Shown here piece by piece: positions 1 through 7,074 of a stretch of DNA of 9,370 nt. Source of the DNA: Treponema sp. (lineage in GTDB: Bacteria; Spirochaetota; Spirochaetia; Treponematales; Rectinemataceae); assembly GCA_017849315.1 (NCBI GenBank), contig JAFIHQ010000078.1, positions 1-9,370 of the forward strand, given 5' to 3'. The notes beneath the pieces were generated by a model. It had not been told where the DNA came from. It was given only the letters and a program-made list of their open reading frames with translations, and made no database searches. Made by a program: the position numbers and the translations under genes. The stretch's first letter is position 1, and the number at the start of each line of letters is the position of its first letter.

Positions 1-353
1 CGGTAAAAAACCTGGGCGTTGATACCGAGCAGAGTGTGGATTACCCCGATATGGCCAACCTTGCGGTTCAGGAATTCGATAAAGGTGGTTACGATTTTGG
101 CATTGTCCTCTGCGGGACAGGAATAGGAATTTCCATTGCGGCGAACAAACATAAGGGCATTCGCTGCGCACTCATCCACGATCCTTTTACGGCTCGCATG
201 GCCAAAGAGCACAATGACGCCAACTTTATAGCGATGGGAGGAAGAGTCGAGTACCCTGTCCCGCCGGAAAAGTTGCTCGAAGAGTTCATAAACGCGACTT
301 TTCAAGGCGGAAGACACAGCCAGCGCGTGGCAAAGCTCGACGCCCTGCTTTGA
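1..353 (+). CDS. rpiB: Ribose-5-phosphate isomerase B, C-terminal part (5' end outside window)
   Basis: Cytosolic enzyme of the non-oxidative pentose phosphate pathway, interconverting ribose 5-phosphate and ribulose 5-phosphate. The reading frame is open from base 3 to a TGA at 351-353 and gives 116 residues; family members are about 145-150, so roughly 30 N-terminal residues lie upstream. Visible motifs are the CGTGIG loop with the catalytic cysteine (visible residue 37), SIAANK, and EHNDAN with the histidine at visible residue 70. The 33-residue Cys-His spacing equals that of E. coli RpiB (Cys66/His99). A GGR follows where the phosphate-binding arginine is expected. The in-frame GTG at 36 is internal, not the true start. 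LacA/LacB galactose-6-phosphate isomerase is a paralogous alternative, but the motif set fits RpiB better. The gene converges on the MBL hydrolase gene. Confidence 0.93.
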   Translation, partial: VKNLGVDTEQSVDYPDMANLAVQEFDKGGYDFGIVLCGTGIGISIAANKHKGIRCALIHDPFTARMAKEHNDANFIAMGGRVEYPVPPEKLLEEFINATFQGGRHSQRVAKLDALL

Positions 354-357
354 CAGT

Positions 358-392
358 CTTAGATGTAGGTTTGAGCTTAACCTTACGCTAAG
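358..392. terminator. Imperfect inverted repeat between convergent rpiB and MBL genes
   Basis: The two 14-base arms (358-371 and 379-392) match at 10 of 14 positions around a 7-base loop. CTTAG pairs with CTAAG on the outside and AGGTT with AACCT on the inside. It is the only secondary structure in the 29-base gap and it overlaps the stop codon of the minus-strand gene. No U-tract follows on either strand, so a bidirectional intrinsic terminator is only a weak inference. Confidence 0.22.
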
Positions 393-1801
393 GAATAAGT
401 TTCGCCCTTGCTGACTATATGTGCATCCCGTACACCCGAGGCAAGCGTCTTAGCTTTGAGTGATTCCAAAGCGCCCGCTTCGCCGTGCACCAGGAAAATC
501 TTTCGCAAGCGGGCAAGGTCGGTGTGTGTAAGCCAAGACAGAGTCTCCTTGTAGTCTGCGTGTGCAGAAAAGGCGTCAATTTCTTCAATCTTCGCCCTAA
601 CGTCATAAAAGTCGCCCAAAATACGCACACGTTTTTGGCCCTCGCTCAGCCTTCTGCCAAGCGTCCCCTCCCCCATGAACCCAACAAGGAGCACGGTATT
701 GGCGCGATTCTCTATATTGTGCGCCAGGTGATGCAGAATTCGGCCTGCCTCACACATGCCATCGGCCGAAATGATGATCATGGGTTCCTTGGCGCCGTTG
801 AGCATTTTAGACTCGTCCACAGAACGCGCAAACCGGAGCGAAGCAAAGCCAAAAGGATTCTGCGAGTGCTTTGTAAAGACTTCGTTCGTTTCCTGGTCGT
901 AGCACTCAGGATGAATGCGGAAAATCGCTGTAGCATCGGTAGCCATGGGAGAATCGACCCAGATCGGCAAGGTCGGAATTCTGTTTGCGTCGCTCAAGAG
1001 ATGAAGATAGAAAACAATTTCCTGAGTTCGTTCGACTGCAAAAGCAGGAATTATGACCTTTCCGCCGTCAAGTGCGGTAGTCCGAACAACCTTTGCCAGT
1101 CGCTCGATGGCGTCTTGTGTCTCTTCATGAAGCCGGTCTCCATAGGTACTGTCCAAAACAAGGTAATCGACATCGGCAAGAAATTCAGGGTCGCGTATAA
1201 TCGGCTTGCCCGGCCGGCCCAAATCGCCGGTGAATCCAGTGACGACACTGTGCCCCTTTGCGTCAGTCAGCGTCATTCGCACCAAAGCTGATCCAAGGAT
1301 ATGCCCGGCATCGAAGAATTCGATTTCAACGCCCTGGGCAACAACCATTTTGCGGTGGTAGTTGACCGTGACGAATTGGTTCATCGCATTGATGACATCG
1401 AAGTCGTCATAGAGCGGCACCCACGCGAATTTTTCGTTTTTTCGTGCTGCCTGTTTGGCTAAGTACTCGGCATCGCGAGCCTGAATATGCGCCGAATCCA
1501 TCATTACGAGATTCGCAAGGTCCCGCGTGGCAGAGGTTGCAAAGATATTCCCGGCAAAACCGCGTTTGACGAGTAAAGGCAGGAGGCCACAATGGTCATA
1601 GTGCGCATGTGTCAAAACGACGGCATCGACCGAGTCGGGCGGGATTTCTTCCAAAAGGGCCCTATTCTTGGCCTCCGTCTCTGCTCTGTGTCCCTGAAAC
1701 GCGCCACAATCAACAAGAACGCGCGTTCCATCCACTTCAACGAGGTGCTTAGAGCCGGTCACTTCTCCGACAGCACCCAAGGATCGTAAGGTTATGCTCA
1801 T
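383..1801 (-). CDS. Beta-CASP metallo-beta-lactamase fold RNA hydrolase (YSH1/CPSF-like)
   Basis: Predicted cytosolic zinc-dependent RNase of the bacterial YSH1-like (COG1236-type) group, 472 residues. Motifs in order: LGAVGEVTGS (8-17); DCGAFQG (31-37); zinc motif HAHYDH (65-70); AGHILGS with His167; TGDLG with Asp193; the beta-CASP insert from about 215 to 400, including DSTYGD, PAFAVERTQE and ADGMCEAGR; then the RNA-specificity region with FSAHAD (His413) and LVHGE (His439). All expected metal ligands are present. There is no KH domain, unlike archaeal CPSF homologues. The frame stays open 26 codons further upstream, but homology begins about seven residues before LGAVGEVTG, so I take the ATG at 1799-1801. 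That ATG has no Shine-Dalgarno sequence; a TATAGT hexamer ends seven bases before it, suggesting a leaderless mRNA. The natural RNA target cannot be read from sequence. Confidence 0.93.
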   Translation of the reverse strand: MSITLRSLGAVGEVTGSKHLVEVDGTRVLVDCGAFQGHRAETEAKNRALLEEIPPDSVDAVVLTHAHYDHCGLLPLLVKRGFAGNIFATSATRDLANLVMMDSAHIQARDAEYLAKQAARKNEKFAWVPLYDDFDVINAMNQFVTVNYHRKMVVAQGVEIEFFDAGHILGSALVRMTLTDAKGHSVVTGFTGDLGRPGKPIIRDPEFLADVDYLVLDSTYGDRLHEETQDAIERLAKVVRTTALDGGKVIIPAFAVERTQEIVFYLHLLSDANRIPTLPIWVDSPMATDATAIFRIHPECYDQETNEVFTKHSQNPFGFASLRFARSVDESKMLNGAKEPMIIISADGMCEAGRILHHLAHNIENRANTVLLVGFMGEGTLGRRLSEGQKRVRILGDFYDVRAKIEEIDAFSAHADYKETLSWLTHTDLARLRKIFLVHGEAGALESLKAKTLASGVRDAHIVSKGETYSLA

Positions 1802-1808
1802 GGATAAG

Positions 1809-1814
1809 ACTATA
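1809..1814 (-). promoter_or_regulatory. -10-like box TATAGT of the MBL hydrolase gene
   Basis: The minus strand reads TATAGT, followed by seven bases and the ATG. A transcript starting at the usual distance would begin at or next to the start codon. The -35 region is poor: with a 17-base spacer it reads TTTCTT. Placement is inferred from the hexamer and the lack of a Shine-Dalgarno sequence. Confidence 0.4.
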
Positions 1815-1854
1815 CCACGTGCAACGAGACAAAGAAAGTTCGAGTAACGTGCCC

Positions 1855-1884
1855 TTGCCAGACCAGCCAAGAGTAGCATATCAT
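1855..1884 (+). promoter_or_regulatory. Sigma70-type promoter of the RNA m5U methyltransferase gene
   Basis: TTGCCA at 1855-1860, an 18-base spacer, and TATCAT at 1879-1884. The predicted transcription start is around 1891, two or three bases before the ATG at 1894. The mRNA would therefore be leaderless or nearly so. GGGAG at 1888-1892 is too close to the ATG to act as a normal ribosome binding site. Confidence 0.5.
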
Positions 1885-1893
1885 CTTGGGAGC

Positions 1894-3078
1894 ATGGCCG
1901 AGGAAATATGTACCCTTACTGTTCAGAAACTAGCAACAGGTGGAGACGGTATCGCTTTTTCTGAAGGCCAAGTCGTTTTTATCCCCTTTACAATTCCCGG
2001 AGAAAAGGTTGCCTGCCGCATTGTTGAAAATTCGCACGACTATCTCAAGGCAGAACTGGTTGAGGTACTGGAGCCGTCTGGACATCGAGTTGAGCCTGAG
2101 TGCCCGCTTTTTGGCATATGTGGAGGCTGCAATCTTCAACACATCGCCATCGAAAAACAGCGCGAACTCAAAGCCCAAGCCGTGCGCGAGGCCTTTATGC
2201 GTACGGCCAGGTTCGATCCGGGAACGCTGACTGTCAGGGCAGGTGCGGCCTATGGTTACCGAAATCGTGCAGAATTCCATTTTACAAACGACCACGGCAT
2301 TGGATTCATGGTTGATCAGACCGAAAATGCGGTCCGTGTGAGCGATTGCCCCATTGTAGTCTCAGTGGTCAGGTCGTGGTTGCGTACACAAAACAGGAAA
2401 AGCAGACCAGAAAAAGATTTTAAGGCGGCGTTTGGTAACCGCGACCGGTTCACTGTCTTTGGTCAGGATACCCGCTTATATATCGAGGGTAGAGACGCGA
2501 ACGCTCATGCTCTGGTGGCGGGGCGAGACTATATATTTCCAGTGAAGCACTTTTTTCAGAGCAATGTCGAAGTGGCGTCCATGCTTGTCCAAGATGTAAT
2601 CGAGGGTGTTAAGGGTCGGTGTGCTGTGGACTTGTTCTGCGGCTCGGGGCTTTTTGCCAAACGATTTGCGGAACAATGTGACGAAGTGATATGTGTAGAA
2701 AGCGACCCGGTTGCCTTAGAAGCTGCACGTCAGAACGTCACCGGCCCTGGGCACGCCGTTTTTAGGCCGATATCGGCCGAAGCATGGGTTAAGTCGACAA
2801 GGAGCGCCTTAGGGGACCTTAAGTACGCCGAGCCTATTGACTGGGTCACTGTGGATCCTCCAAGGTCTGGGCTTTCGCCTGAACTTCGCGTCTGGCTTGC
2901 AAGTTCACCCATCGGCGCTATCAATTATGTCTCGTGCGACCATGTCACAATGGCCCGCGACCTTCGTGACCTAATGGATGCAGGATGGCAGGTGGCCTTT
3001 CTGCGGCTTTACGACTTTTATCCACAAACCGGGCGAATCGAGGCATTCGCGAGGCTTGTTCCTGGTAACGCGCACTGA
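1894..3078 (+). CDS. RNA (uracil-5-)-methyltransferase, RlmD/RumA type with Fe-S cluster
   Basis: SAM-dependent enzyme that makes 5-methyluridine in rRNA or tRNA; 394 residues. An N-terminal TRAM-like domain (about 1-60) precedes an iron-sulfur site, CPLFGICGGC with Cys70, Cys76 and Cys79, plus Cys152 in SDCPI. The catalytic domain has FFQSN (220-224), SAM motif I DLFCGSGLFA (246-255), acidic Glu269, DPPRSGL (321-327), the nucleophile in YVSCDH (Cys348) and the base Glu383. The usual THHVE/TGHVE histidine before Glu383 is replaced (TGRIE). The frame opens 25 codons earlier, but homology and the promoter at 1855-1884 favour the ATG at 1894. RlmD (23S U1939) is the closest label, but RlmC, RlmCD and TrmA activities share these motifs, so I give no symbol. 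It is probably cotranscribed with pyrBI, 47 bases downstream. Confidence 0.92.
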   Translation: MAEEICTLTVQKLATGGDGIAFSEGQVVFIPFTIPGEKVACRIVENSHDYLKAELVEVLEPSGHRVEPECPLFGICGGCNLQHIAIEKQRELKAQAVREAFMRTARFDPGTLTVRAGAAYGYRNRAEFHFTNDHGIGFMVDQTENAVRVSDCPIVVSVVRSWLRTQNRKSRPEKDFKAAFGNRDRFTVFGQDTRLYIEGRDANAHALVAGRDYIFPVKHFFQSNVEVASMLVQDVIEGVKGRCAVDLFCGSGLFAKRFAEQCDEVICVESDPVALEAARQNVTGPGHAVFRPISAEAWVKSTRSALGDLKYAEPIDWVTVDPPRSGLSPELRVWLASSPIGAINYVSCDHVTMARDLRDLMDAGWQVAFLRLYDFYPQTGRIEAFARLVPGNAH

Positions 3079-3084
3079 CACAAA

Positions 3085-3114
3085 GGCGCGAAAACGCGAA
3101 AAGGCGAGAAACGG
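3085..3114 (+). repeat. Short GCGAAAA-type repeats in the pyrBI leader
   Basis: Three imperfect copies of a G/C-plus-A-run unit (GGCGCGAAAA, CGCGAAAA, GGCGAGAAA) fill most of the 47-base gap between the methyltransferase stop and pyrBI. Within them CGCG-AAAA-CGCG (3087-3098) can form a 4-bp tetraloop hairpin. The pyrBI Shine-Dalgarno sequence GGAGG (3113-3117) follows at once. Confidence 0.5.
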
Positions 3115-3125
3115 AGGCAGCCAGC

Positions 3126-4715
3126 ATGGCAAGCATACAAAGAACTGGTCCATTCAAAGGGCGCACAATCGGCGTCGTCAACGACCTTTCGCTCGACGAA
3201 CAGCGCTATCTTTACCAAAAGGCTAAAGAGCTCAAGACCCTGGCCAAGTCAGGAGGAGATACTCGACCCTTTAGAATCGAGGACAGAGATTATCAGGTTT
3301 ACCTCATTTTTATGGAAGACTCCACTAGAACGAAAGAGTCATTCAGGAATGCGTCCAAATTCTTGGGCTGCAGAACGAACGTGTTCGATACGGCCACCAG
3401 CAGCTTTAACAAGAACGAATCGATTACTGACACGATCAAAATGCTCTATGGTTACGCCTCTGACTCTTGCTTCATACTAAGGACCAAGCTGGAAGGAGTT
3501 TGCCGCTGGTTGCAGATTGCGTTGTCAGCCTATGCAGAAGCGACAGGAAAGCCCAACCCTGGTTTCATCAACGCTGGGGATGGCAAACACGAGCACCCCA
3601 CTCAGGAGTTCCTGGACGAGTTTTCTTTCCTGGAACACCTGAATTGGAACATGAACGACATTCATATCGCGCTCACTGGAGACCTGTATCACGGACGCAC
3701 CGTCCACTCCAAAGCCGACGGACTCAAGATTTTTAGGAATGTTAAGGTAGACTTGGTGGCGCCTGAACTGCTCGCCATGCCACCCTCCTATGTCGCGCGG
3801 ATGAAGGATAATGGCTTTGAGGTTCAGATCTACGAGTCGCTGGACGAATATCTGGCATCAGGGAAAGTGGCCCCAATCTGGTACTTTACACGGCTTCAAC
3901 TGGAAAGAATGGGCGAGTCAGTCCTGGAAAAGGCCGATGTGCTCAGGAAAAGTGTGACCTTCAGAAAAGACATGCTGGGCCTTTTGCCGGAGGGAACCCG
4001 CTTTTATCATCCCCTGCCCCGAGACAGAATCAATCCAACAAACCCGACGTTCCTGGACAACCTACCTTTGAATGGCTGGGATGCACAGTCGGAGAATGGC
4101 TATTGGACGCGAATCATAGAGATCGGCATGGTTTCGGGGCTCCTGGGTCAGGACTTCGAAGGCGAACTCGGAAGGCCTGAGGAACTCCCAGAGGACTTCA
4201 TAAAGGAGACGACACCTGCAGAGCATAAGAAGCCGGAATACAAGGTTGGAATTAAGCCGGTCGAGGAAGGCATTGTCATCGATCACATCGCAGTGGGCAA
4301 GCCCATCGAAGAAATTTGGAGCAATATAGAAGCCATCCGGAAGATACTAAAGCTCAACGTGCGCTCGAGCCAAGGCGTATATCACTCGCTGCGCGGAGAA
4401 GGCGAATTCAAGGGCATCATTTCGCTTCCGGACATCATCAGCTTTGGGCAGAAGGATCTGAAGAAGCTGGCCGCAATAGCGCCGGGCTGTACGTTGAATC
4501 TGATCCGAAATTCCTCGGTTGCGCGAAAATATAGGCTTTCCATGCCACCGCGAATCTACGGGTTCGACGAAATTTCATGCAAGAACGAGAATTGTATTTC
4601 GAACCCGAAGCACAACGAGGGAGTCGTGACAGAATTCGTCCGAAAAACCGGCTCGACCTTTGTCTGCAAGTATTGTGAACGTGAGCACCCGTTCCGGGAA
4701 ATTTGGGACATCTGA
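3126..4715 (+). CDS. pyrBI: Aspartate carbamoyltransferase, fused catalytic and regulatory chains (PyrBI)
   Basis: Joins carbamoyl phosphate and aspartate, the committed step of pyrimidine synthesis; cytosolic, 529 residues. The catalytic part (about 10-340) shows STRT (66-69), the 80s-loop-like SSFNKNE (92-98), Arg119, HPTQ (157-160), GRTVHS with Arg191, FTR with Arg256, and HPLPR (295-299). A linker of about 30 residues leads to a PyrI-like part (about 372-529): an allosteric domain beginning near VIDHI (384-388), then a zinc domain with Cys485, Cys490, Cys514 and Cys517 in the C-x4-C...C-x2-C pattern. All active-site and zinc residues I can name are present. GGAGG lies eight bases before the ATG. 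Enteric bacteria make the two chains separately; fused chains are known in Thermotoga maritima and, as I recall, treponemes. Nucleotide feedback control is likely but inferred. Confidence 0.95.
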   Translation: MASIQRTGPFKGRTIGVVNDLSLDEQRYLYQKAKELKTLAKSGGDTRPFRIEDRDYQVYLIFMEDSTRTKESFRNASKFLGCRTNVFDTATSSFNKNESITDTIKMLYGYASDSCFILRTKLEGVCRWLQIALSAYAEATGKPNPGFINAGDGKHEHPTQEFLDEFSFLEHLNWNMNDIHIALTGDLYHGRTVHSKADGLKIFRNVKVDLVAPELLAMPPSYVARMKDNGFEVQIYESLDEYLASGKVAPIWYFTRLQLERMGESVLEKADVLRKSVTFRKDMLGLLPEGTRFYHPLPRDRINPTNPTFLDNLPLNGWDAQSENGYWTRIIEIGMVSGLLGQDFEGELGRPEELPEDFIKETTPAEHKKPEYKVGIKPVEEGIVIDHIAVGKPIEEIWSNIEAIRKILKLNVRSSQGVYHSLRGEGEFKGIISLPDIISFGQKDLKKLAAIAPGCTLNLIRNSSVARKYRLSMPPRIYGFDEISCKNENCISNPKHNEGVVTEFVRKTGSTFVCKYCEREHPFREIWDI

Positions 4716-4743
4716 CCCGATCTTCGATTCGACGCTCTTATGC

Positions 4744-4769
4744 GGTTTGCCCGGTGTTGGGGCCAAGCC
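4744..4769 (+). terminator. Possible intrinsic terminator after pyrBI
   Basis: GGTTTGCCC (4744-4752) pairs with GGG-C-CAAGCC (4760-4769) to give nine base pairs with one G-T pair and one bulged C. The loop is seven bases. A pyrimidine-rich but not pure T stretch follows. It lies in the 98-base convergent gap between pyrBI and hexokinase, where a terminator is expected. I see nothing else in that gap. Confidence 0.35.
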
Positions 4770-4813
4770 TTCTCTATTCCTTCAGGTTCTTTTGGTTTGA
4801 ATCGCTCTAAGCT

Positions 4814-6226
4814 TTAACCGCGGGAGAGTCCGGCAATCGCCGCCCCAATCAGAGGCGCGTTATCCACACGGACGAACTCCATATGCTGTCCGTGTGTCTT
4901 AGTCAGAAAATCGTCCAGATACTTCAGTGTCTTTTGTCGAAGCCCTGGCAACTCATAGAAAGTAGTCCCGTCAGCAGTGGTTAGAATGGGCCTCGCAGCA
5001 CTCTGACCTTTCCCCGTCTTTAGGGCGATCGATGCCAGATTGACTGCGCTTAAGAGCGCCGCACGGTCGACAATTGCTTCGCCAATACATTGGGCAATTG
5101 TCCGCTCGCCCTCATTGGCAAATAGCCTTGCCAGGCCGTCCGCTGTGGTGAGAGAAGCTTCTTTTCCCTGTATGTGGCTGGGTATGCGGCTGGGTATGCG
5201 GCCGGGTATGTTGCTGGCGTCCATAGCAGTTAAGAAACTGCCCAGCTCGCTTGTTTGCAGCGTCTCCAGTGCGCCCAGCAAGGCCCCTGTCGGCGCCGAA
5301 AAAAGCCCTGAGCTTGCGGCCGTCTTTAGAGCAACTGCAAAAAGTCCGCCCAAATACGCACCGGAAATCATTTTTTCAAACGTATAAAACCCTGGATTGA
5401 GCGTAGTGTTGTCAAAGGCCACATCGATGGGTCCACCAGCAACCTTGCCGAATCCGCCAGACTCTATATTGATTATCTGTTCCCCGGATTTATTGGACCC
5501 GCGAAGCTTGGTGATATATTCATTTTTTTCAATATAACAGGAGTTTGTGCCCGTCCCAAGGATGAACCCAATATAAGAGTCGAAGATCCTGTCACCAAAG
5601 GCCGACATTCCTGCAAGCAGAGTCGTCACCGTGTCGTTCACAATCACGATGTTCTTCGGTCGCTTCGTGCCTGGCTGTCCTCGCGCCATGAGTGCCTTAT
5701 TCAGATTGGCGCCGATGAACTGGCCTTCCACCTCTTTAGCCTTTATTTCTTTGCTGAATCGAAGTAGCCTGCCATCGCCGCTCTCAACAATTTCTGTCGG
5801 ATAGGAGAAGCAAAAGCCGACGTTGTCGCTCTTGTCTGCAAGATCGCCGATCGTTTCGGCGATTTGAGCAAAAAACTCTTCCAGAGTGACGGCACTCTTT
5901 ACCCCTGGCATGGGTGCCTTCCTAAAACCCTGAATTTGTGGCTTTTTTTCGTTGTCAAATACAATAAGAGCGGCACGAAGGTTTGTTCCGCCCGCATCCA
6001 GCGCGATAACCGGCTTGCCCGAGGGTATTGTGCTCTTGGGTTCCACATATGTCGGTATCATCAATAGTGAACTCGGCTCGCCTGAGAGCCCTTTGTTCAT
6101 CTCGTCAATAAAGAGTCCGCACAGGGACTCTATATCGAATTGTGAACTCAACATCATGTTTTGACGCAAGAAATCTGTCGCCTTTTGCTTCGCGGTCTGC
6201 ATTGTTTTTTCTTCTGCCTGACTCAT
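4814..6226 (-). CDS. hxk: Hexokinase, eukaryotic-type (not ROK glucokinase)
   Basis: Phosphorylates glucose or other hexoses with ATP at the entry to glycolysis; cytosolic, 470 residues. Motifs follow the yeast hexokinase order: phosphate-1 LDAGGTNLR (76-84), sugar-binding FSYPTE (140-145), NDTVTTLLAG with catalytic Asp198, phosphate-2 ILGTGTNS (222-229), ESGGFG with Glu255, FEKMISGAYLGGLF with Glu284, and the adenosine motif ADGTTFYELPG (418-428). This is the hexokinase_1/2 family, which is uncommon in bacteria but present in treponemes. The start ATG is preceded by a weak AGGGGG at 6231-6236, and rlmB ends only 14 bases upstream, so the two are probably cotranscribed. An odd feature is a 12-bp tandem repeat encoding residues 337-352, in the stretch between the SGAYLGG and ADGTTFYELPG motifs. 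No key residue is lost. Confidence 0.95.
   Translation of the reverse strand: MSQAEEKTMQTAKQKATDFLRQNMMLSSQFDIESLCGLFIDEMNKGLSGEPSSLLMIPTYVEPKSTIPSGKPVIALDAGGTNLRAALIVFDNEKKPQIQGFRKAPMPGVKSAVTLEEFFAQIAETIGDLADKSDNVGFCFSYPTEIVESGDGRLLRFSKEIKAKEVEGQFIGANLNKALMARGQPGTKRPKNIVIVNDTVTTLLAGMSAFGDRIFDSYIGFILGTGTNSCYIEKNEYITKLRGSNKSGEQIINIESGGFGKVAGGPIDVAFDNTTLNPGFYTFEKMISGAYLGGLFAVALKTAASSGLFSAPTGALLGALETLQTSELGSFLTAMDASNIPGRIPSRIPSHIQGKEASLTTADGLARLFANEGERTIAQCIGEAIVDRAALLSAVNLASIALKTGKGQSAARPILTTADGTTFYELPGLRQKTLKYLDDFLTKTHGQHMEFVRVDNAPLIGAAIAGLSRG
5171..5218 (-). repeat. In-frame 12-bp tandem repeat inside hexokinase, four units
   Basis: On the plus strand the units are TATGTGGCTGGG, TATGCGGCTGGG, TATGCGGCCGGG and TATGTTGCTGGC. 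Adjacent inner units differ by one base; the last differs by three or four. On the coding strand they give ASNI, PGRI, PSRI and PSHI (residues 337-352). The unit is a multiple of three, so changes in copy number would keep the frame. Confidence 0.9.
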
Positions 6227-6240
6227 AGCGCCCCCTGGTC

Positions 6241-6999
6241 TCAGACTACTTCTACAGAATATCTTTTTCTGTATTCATACATACAGAGTGCTGCAGAGAC
6301 CGACACGTTGAGCGACTCCACGTGCCCAACCATGGGAATTGCGAGGGTCTCATCCGCATTCTCCATCAAAAGACGAGAAACCCCAGACCCCTCGTTGCCA
6401 AGAACAAAGCAGGTCTTCGGTTCCAGTTTGGCATGATCCAAGGTAGTACCGGCCATGTCTGCAGCATAAATCCAGAAACCGGCAGTTTTTAGTTTCCTGA
6501 GCGCATCGTTCAGATTCTGTACGACGATGACCGGAACCCACGCCGTGGCACCAGCCGATGCTCTTACGACAGCTTCCGTAAGCGGAGCAGCGCGCCTTGC
6601 CGGTGCAACGACAAAACTCGCGCCAAAAGCGTCTGCCGATCGCACTATTGCTCCAAGGTTCTGCGGGTCTTCGACATGATCCAGCACAATCGCAAGCGCC
6701 CTTGTAGGCGCCAAGGCAAGCGCATCCTCGAGTGTTGTGGGTAACGACGCGTGTGGCTCGTCAATTGCCAAGATTACACCCTTGTGCTGCGGATCCAGGC
6801 TGTCCAGGTATGCAATGTCAACGGCTTCAGAAGCCAGATGCAGTTTTTCTGCCAGGGCCAGGATGTCGCGTACTCTAGGCCCGGGATGAGGCATGTCGGC
6901 AGGTTTTGCAACATAGAGCCTTATATGCTGCAAATTCCCTAATGCGGCTCCGGACTTTAGAGTTTCGAGAATTCCATGAAATGAACTGATAAAACGCAC
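6241..6999 (-). CDS. rlmB: SpoU-family RNA 2'-O-methyltransferase, RlmB type
   Basis: SPOUT-fold, SAM-dependent methyltransferase; RlmB methylates the 2'-OH of G2251 in the 23S rRNA peptidyl-transferase P loop. The 252-residue protein has a small N-terminal substrate-binding domain (about 1-80, beginning SSFHGILETLKSG) and a trefoil-knot catalytic domain. Motif 1 is DPQNLGAIVRSADAFG (Asn114, Arg120), motif 2 is FVLGNEGSGVS (198-208, Glu203) and motif 3 is IPMVGHVESLNVSVSAAL (221-238). The start is a GTG at 6997-6999, where family homology begins. It has no Shine-Dalgarno sequence, and the GTG lies in the 3' arm of a perfect 9-bp inverted repeat. It sits 75 bases after the kinase-like gene and 14 bases before hexokinase in one run. 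TrmH-family tRNA enzymes are an alternative, but the N-terminal domain argues for RlmB. Confidence 0.9.
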   Translation of the reverse strand: MRFISSFHGILETLKSGAALGNLQHIRLYVAKPADMPHPGPRVRDILALAEKLHLASEAVDIAYLDSLDPQHKGVILAIDEPHASLPTTLEDALALAPTRALAIVLDHVEDPQNLGAIVRSADAFGASFVVAPARRAAPLTEAVVRASAGATAWVPVIVVQNLNDALRKLKTAGFWIYAADMAGTTLDHAKLEPKTCFVLGNEGSGVSRLLMENADETLAIPMVGHVESLNVSVSAALCMYEYRKRYSVEVV

Positions 7000-7039
7000 G
7001 CTGGCAGTTTAGCCTGAAATGCGAAAAAAGGCCAGCGTG
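6997..7039 (-). promoter_or_regulatory. Inverted repeat overlapping the rlmB start codon
   Basis: CACGCTGGC (6997-7005) and GCCAGCGTG (7031-7039) are perfect 9-bp complements around a 25-base loop. In the minus-strand transcript the 3' arm ends in the GTG initiation codon, so the stem would hide the start in mRNA read through from the upstream gene. The loop holds TAAACT (minus strand, 7006-7011), a weak -10 candidate. A regulatory role is inferred. Confidence 0.45.
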
Positions 7040-7063
7040 TCGCTTTAGATCGTCATCGCTTTA
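7040..7063. repeat. Direct repeat TCGCTTTA, two copies 16 bp apart
   Basis: Perfect copies lie at 7040-7047 and 7056-7063 in the 75-base gap between the kinase-like gene and rlmB. Each is followed within a few bases by ATCG. There is no recognised function, and the pair could be chance or local duplication. Confidence 0.4.
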
Positions 7064-7074
7064 AGCATCGCCGC

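Noticed and set aside
485..1291. 268-codon plus-strand open frame
   Set aside because: It lies wholly antisense inside the MBL hydrolase gene, which has full family motifs. The predicted protein is rich in Cys, Arg and His and shows no recognisable domain.
1816..1852. ACGTGC occurring twice 30 bases apart (1817 and 1847) as a possible operator
   Set aside because: A 6-mer pair is too short to support a call, and the flanks do not match.
1802..1879. 26-codon N-terminal extension of the MBL hydrolase
   Set aside because: Homology starts at the ATG at 1799-1801, and the extension would run through the divergent promoter region.
1819..1893. 25-codon N-terminal extension of the m5U methyltransferase
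   Set aside because: It has no family similarity and contains the TTGCCA-18-TATCAT promoter. The TRAM domain begins at the ATG at 1894.
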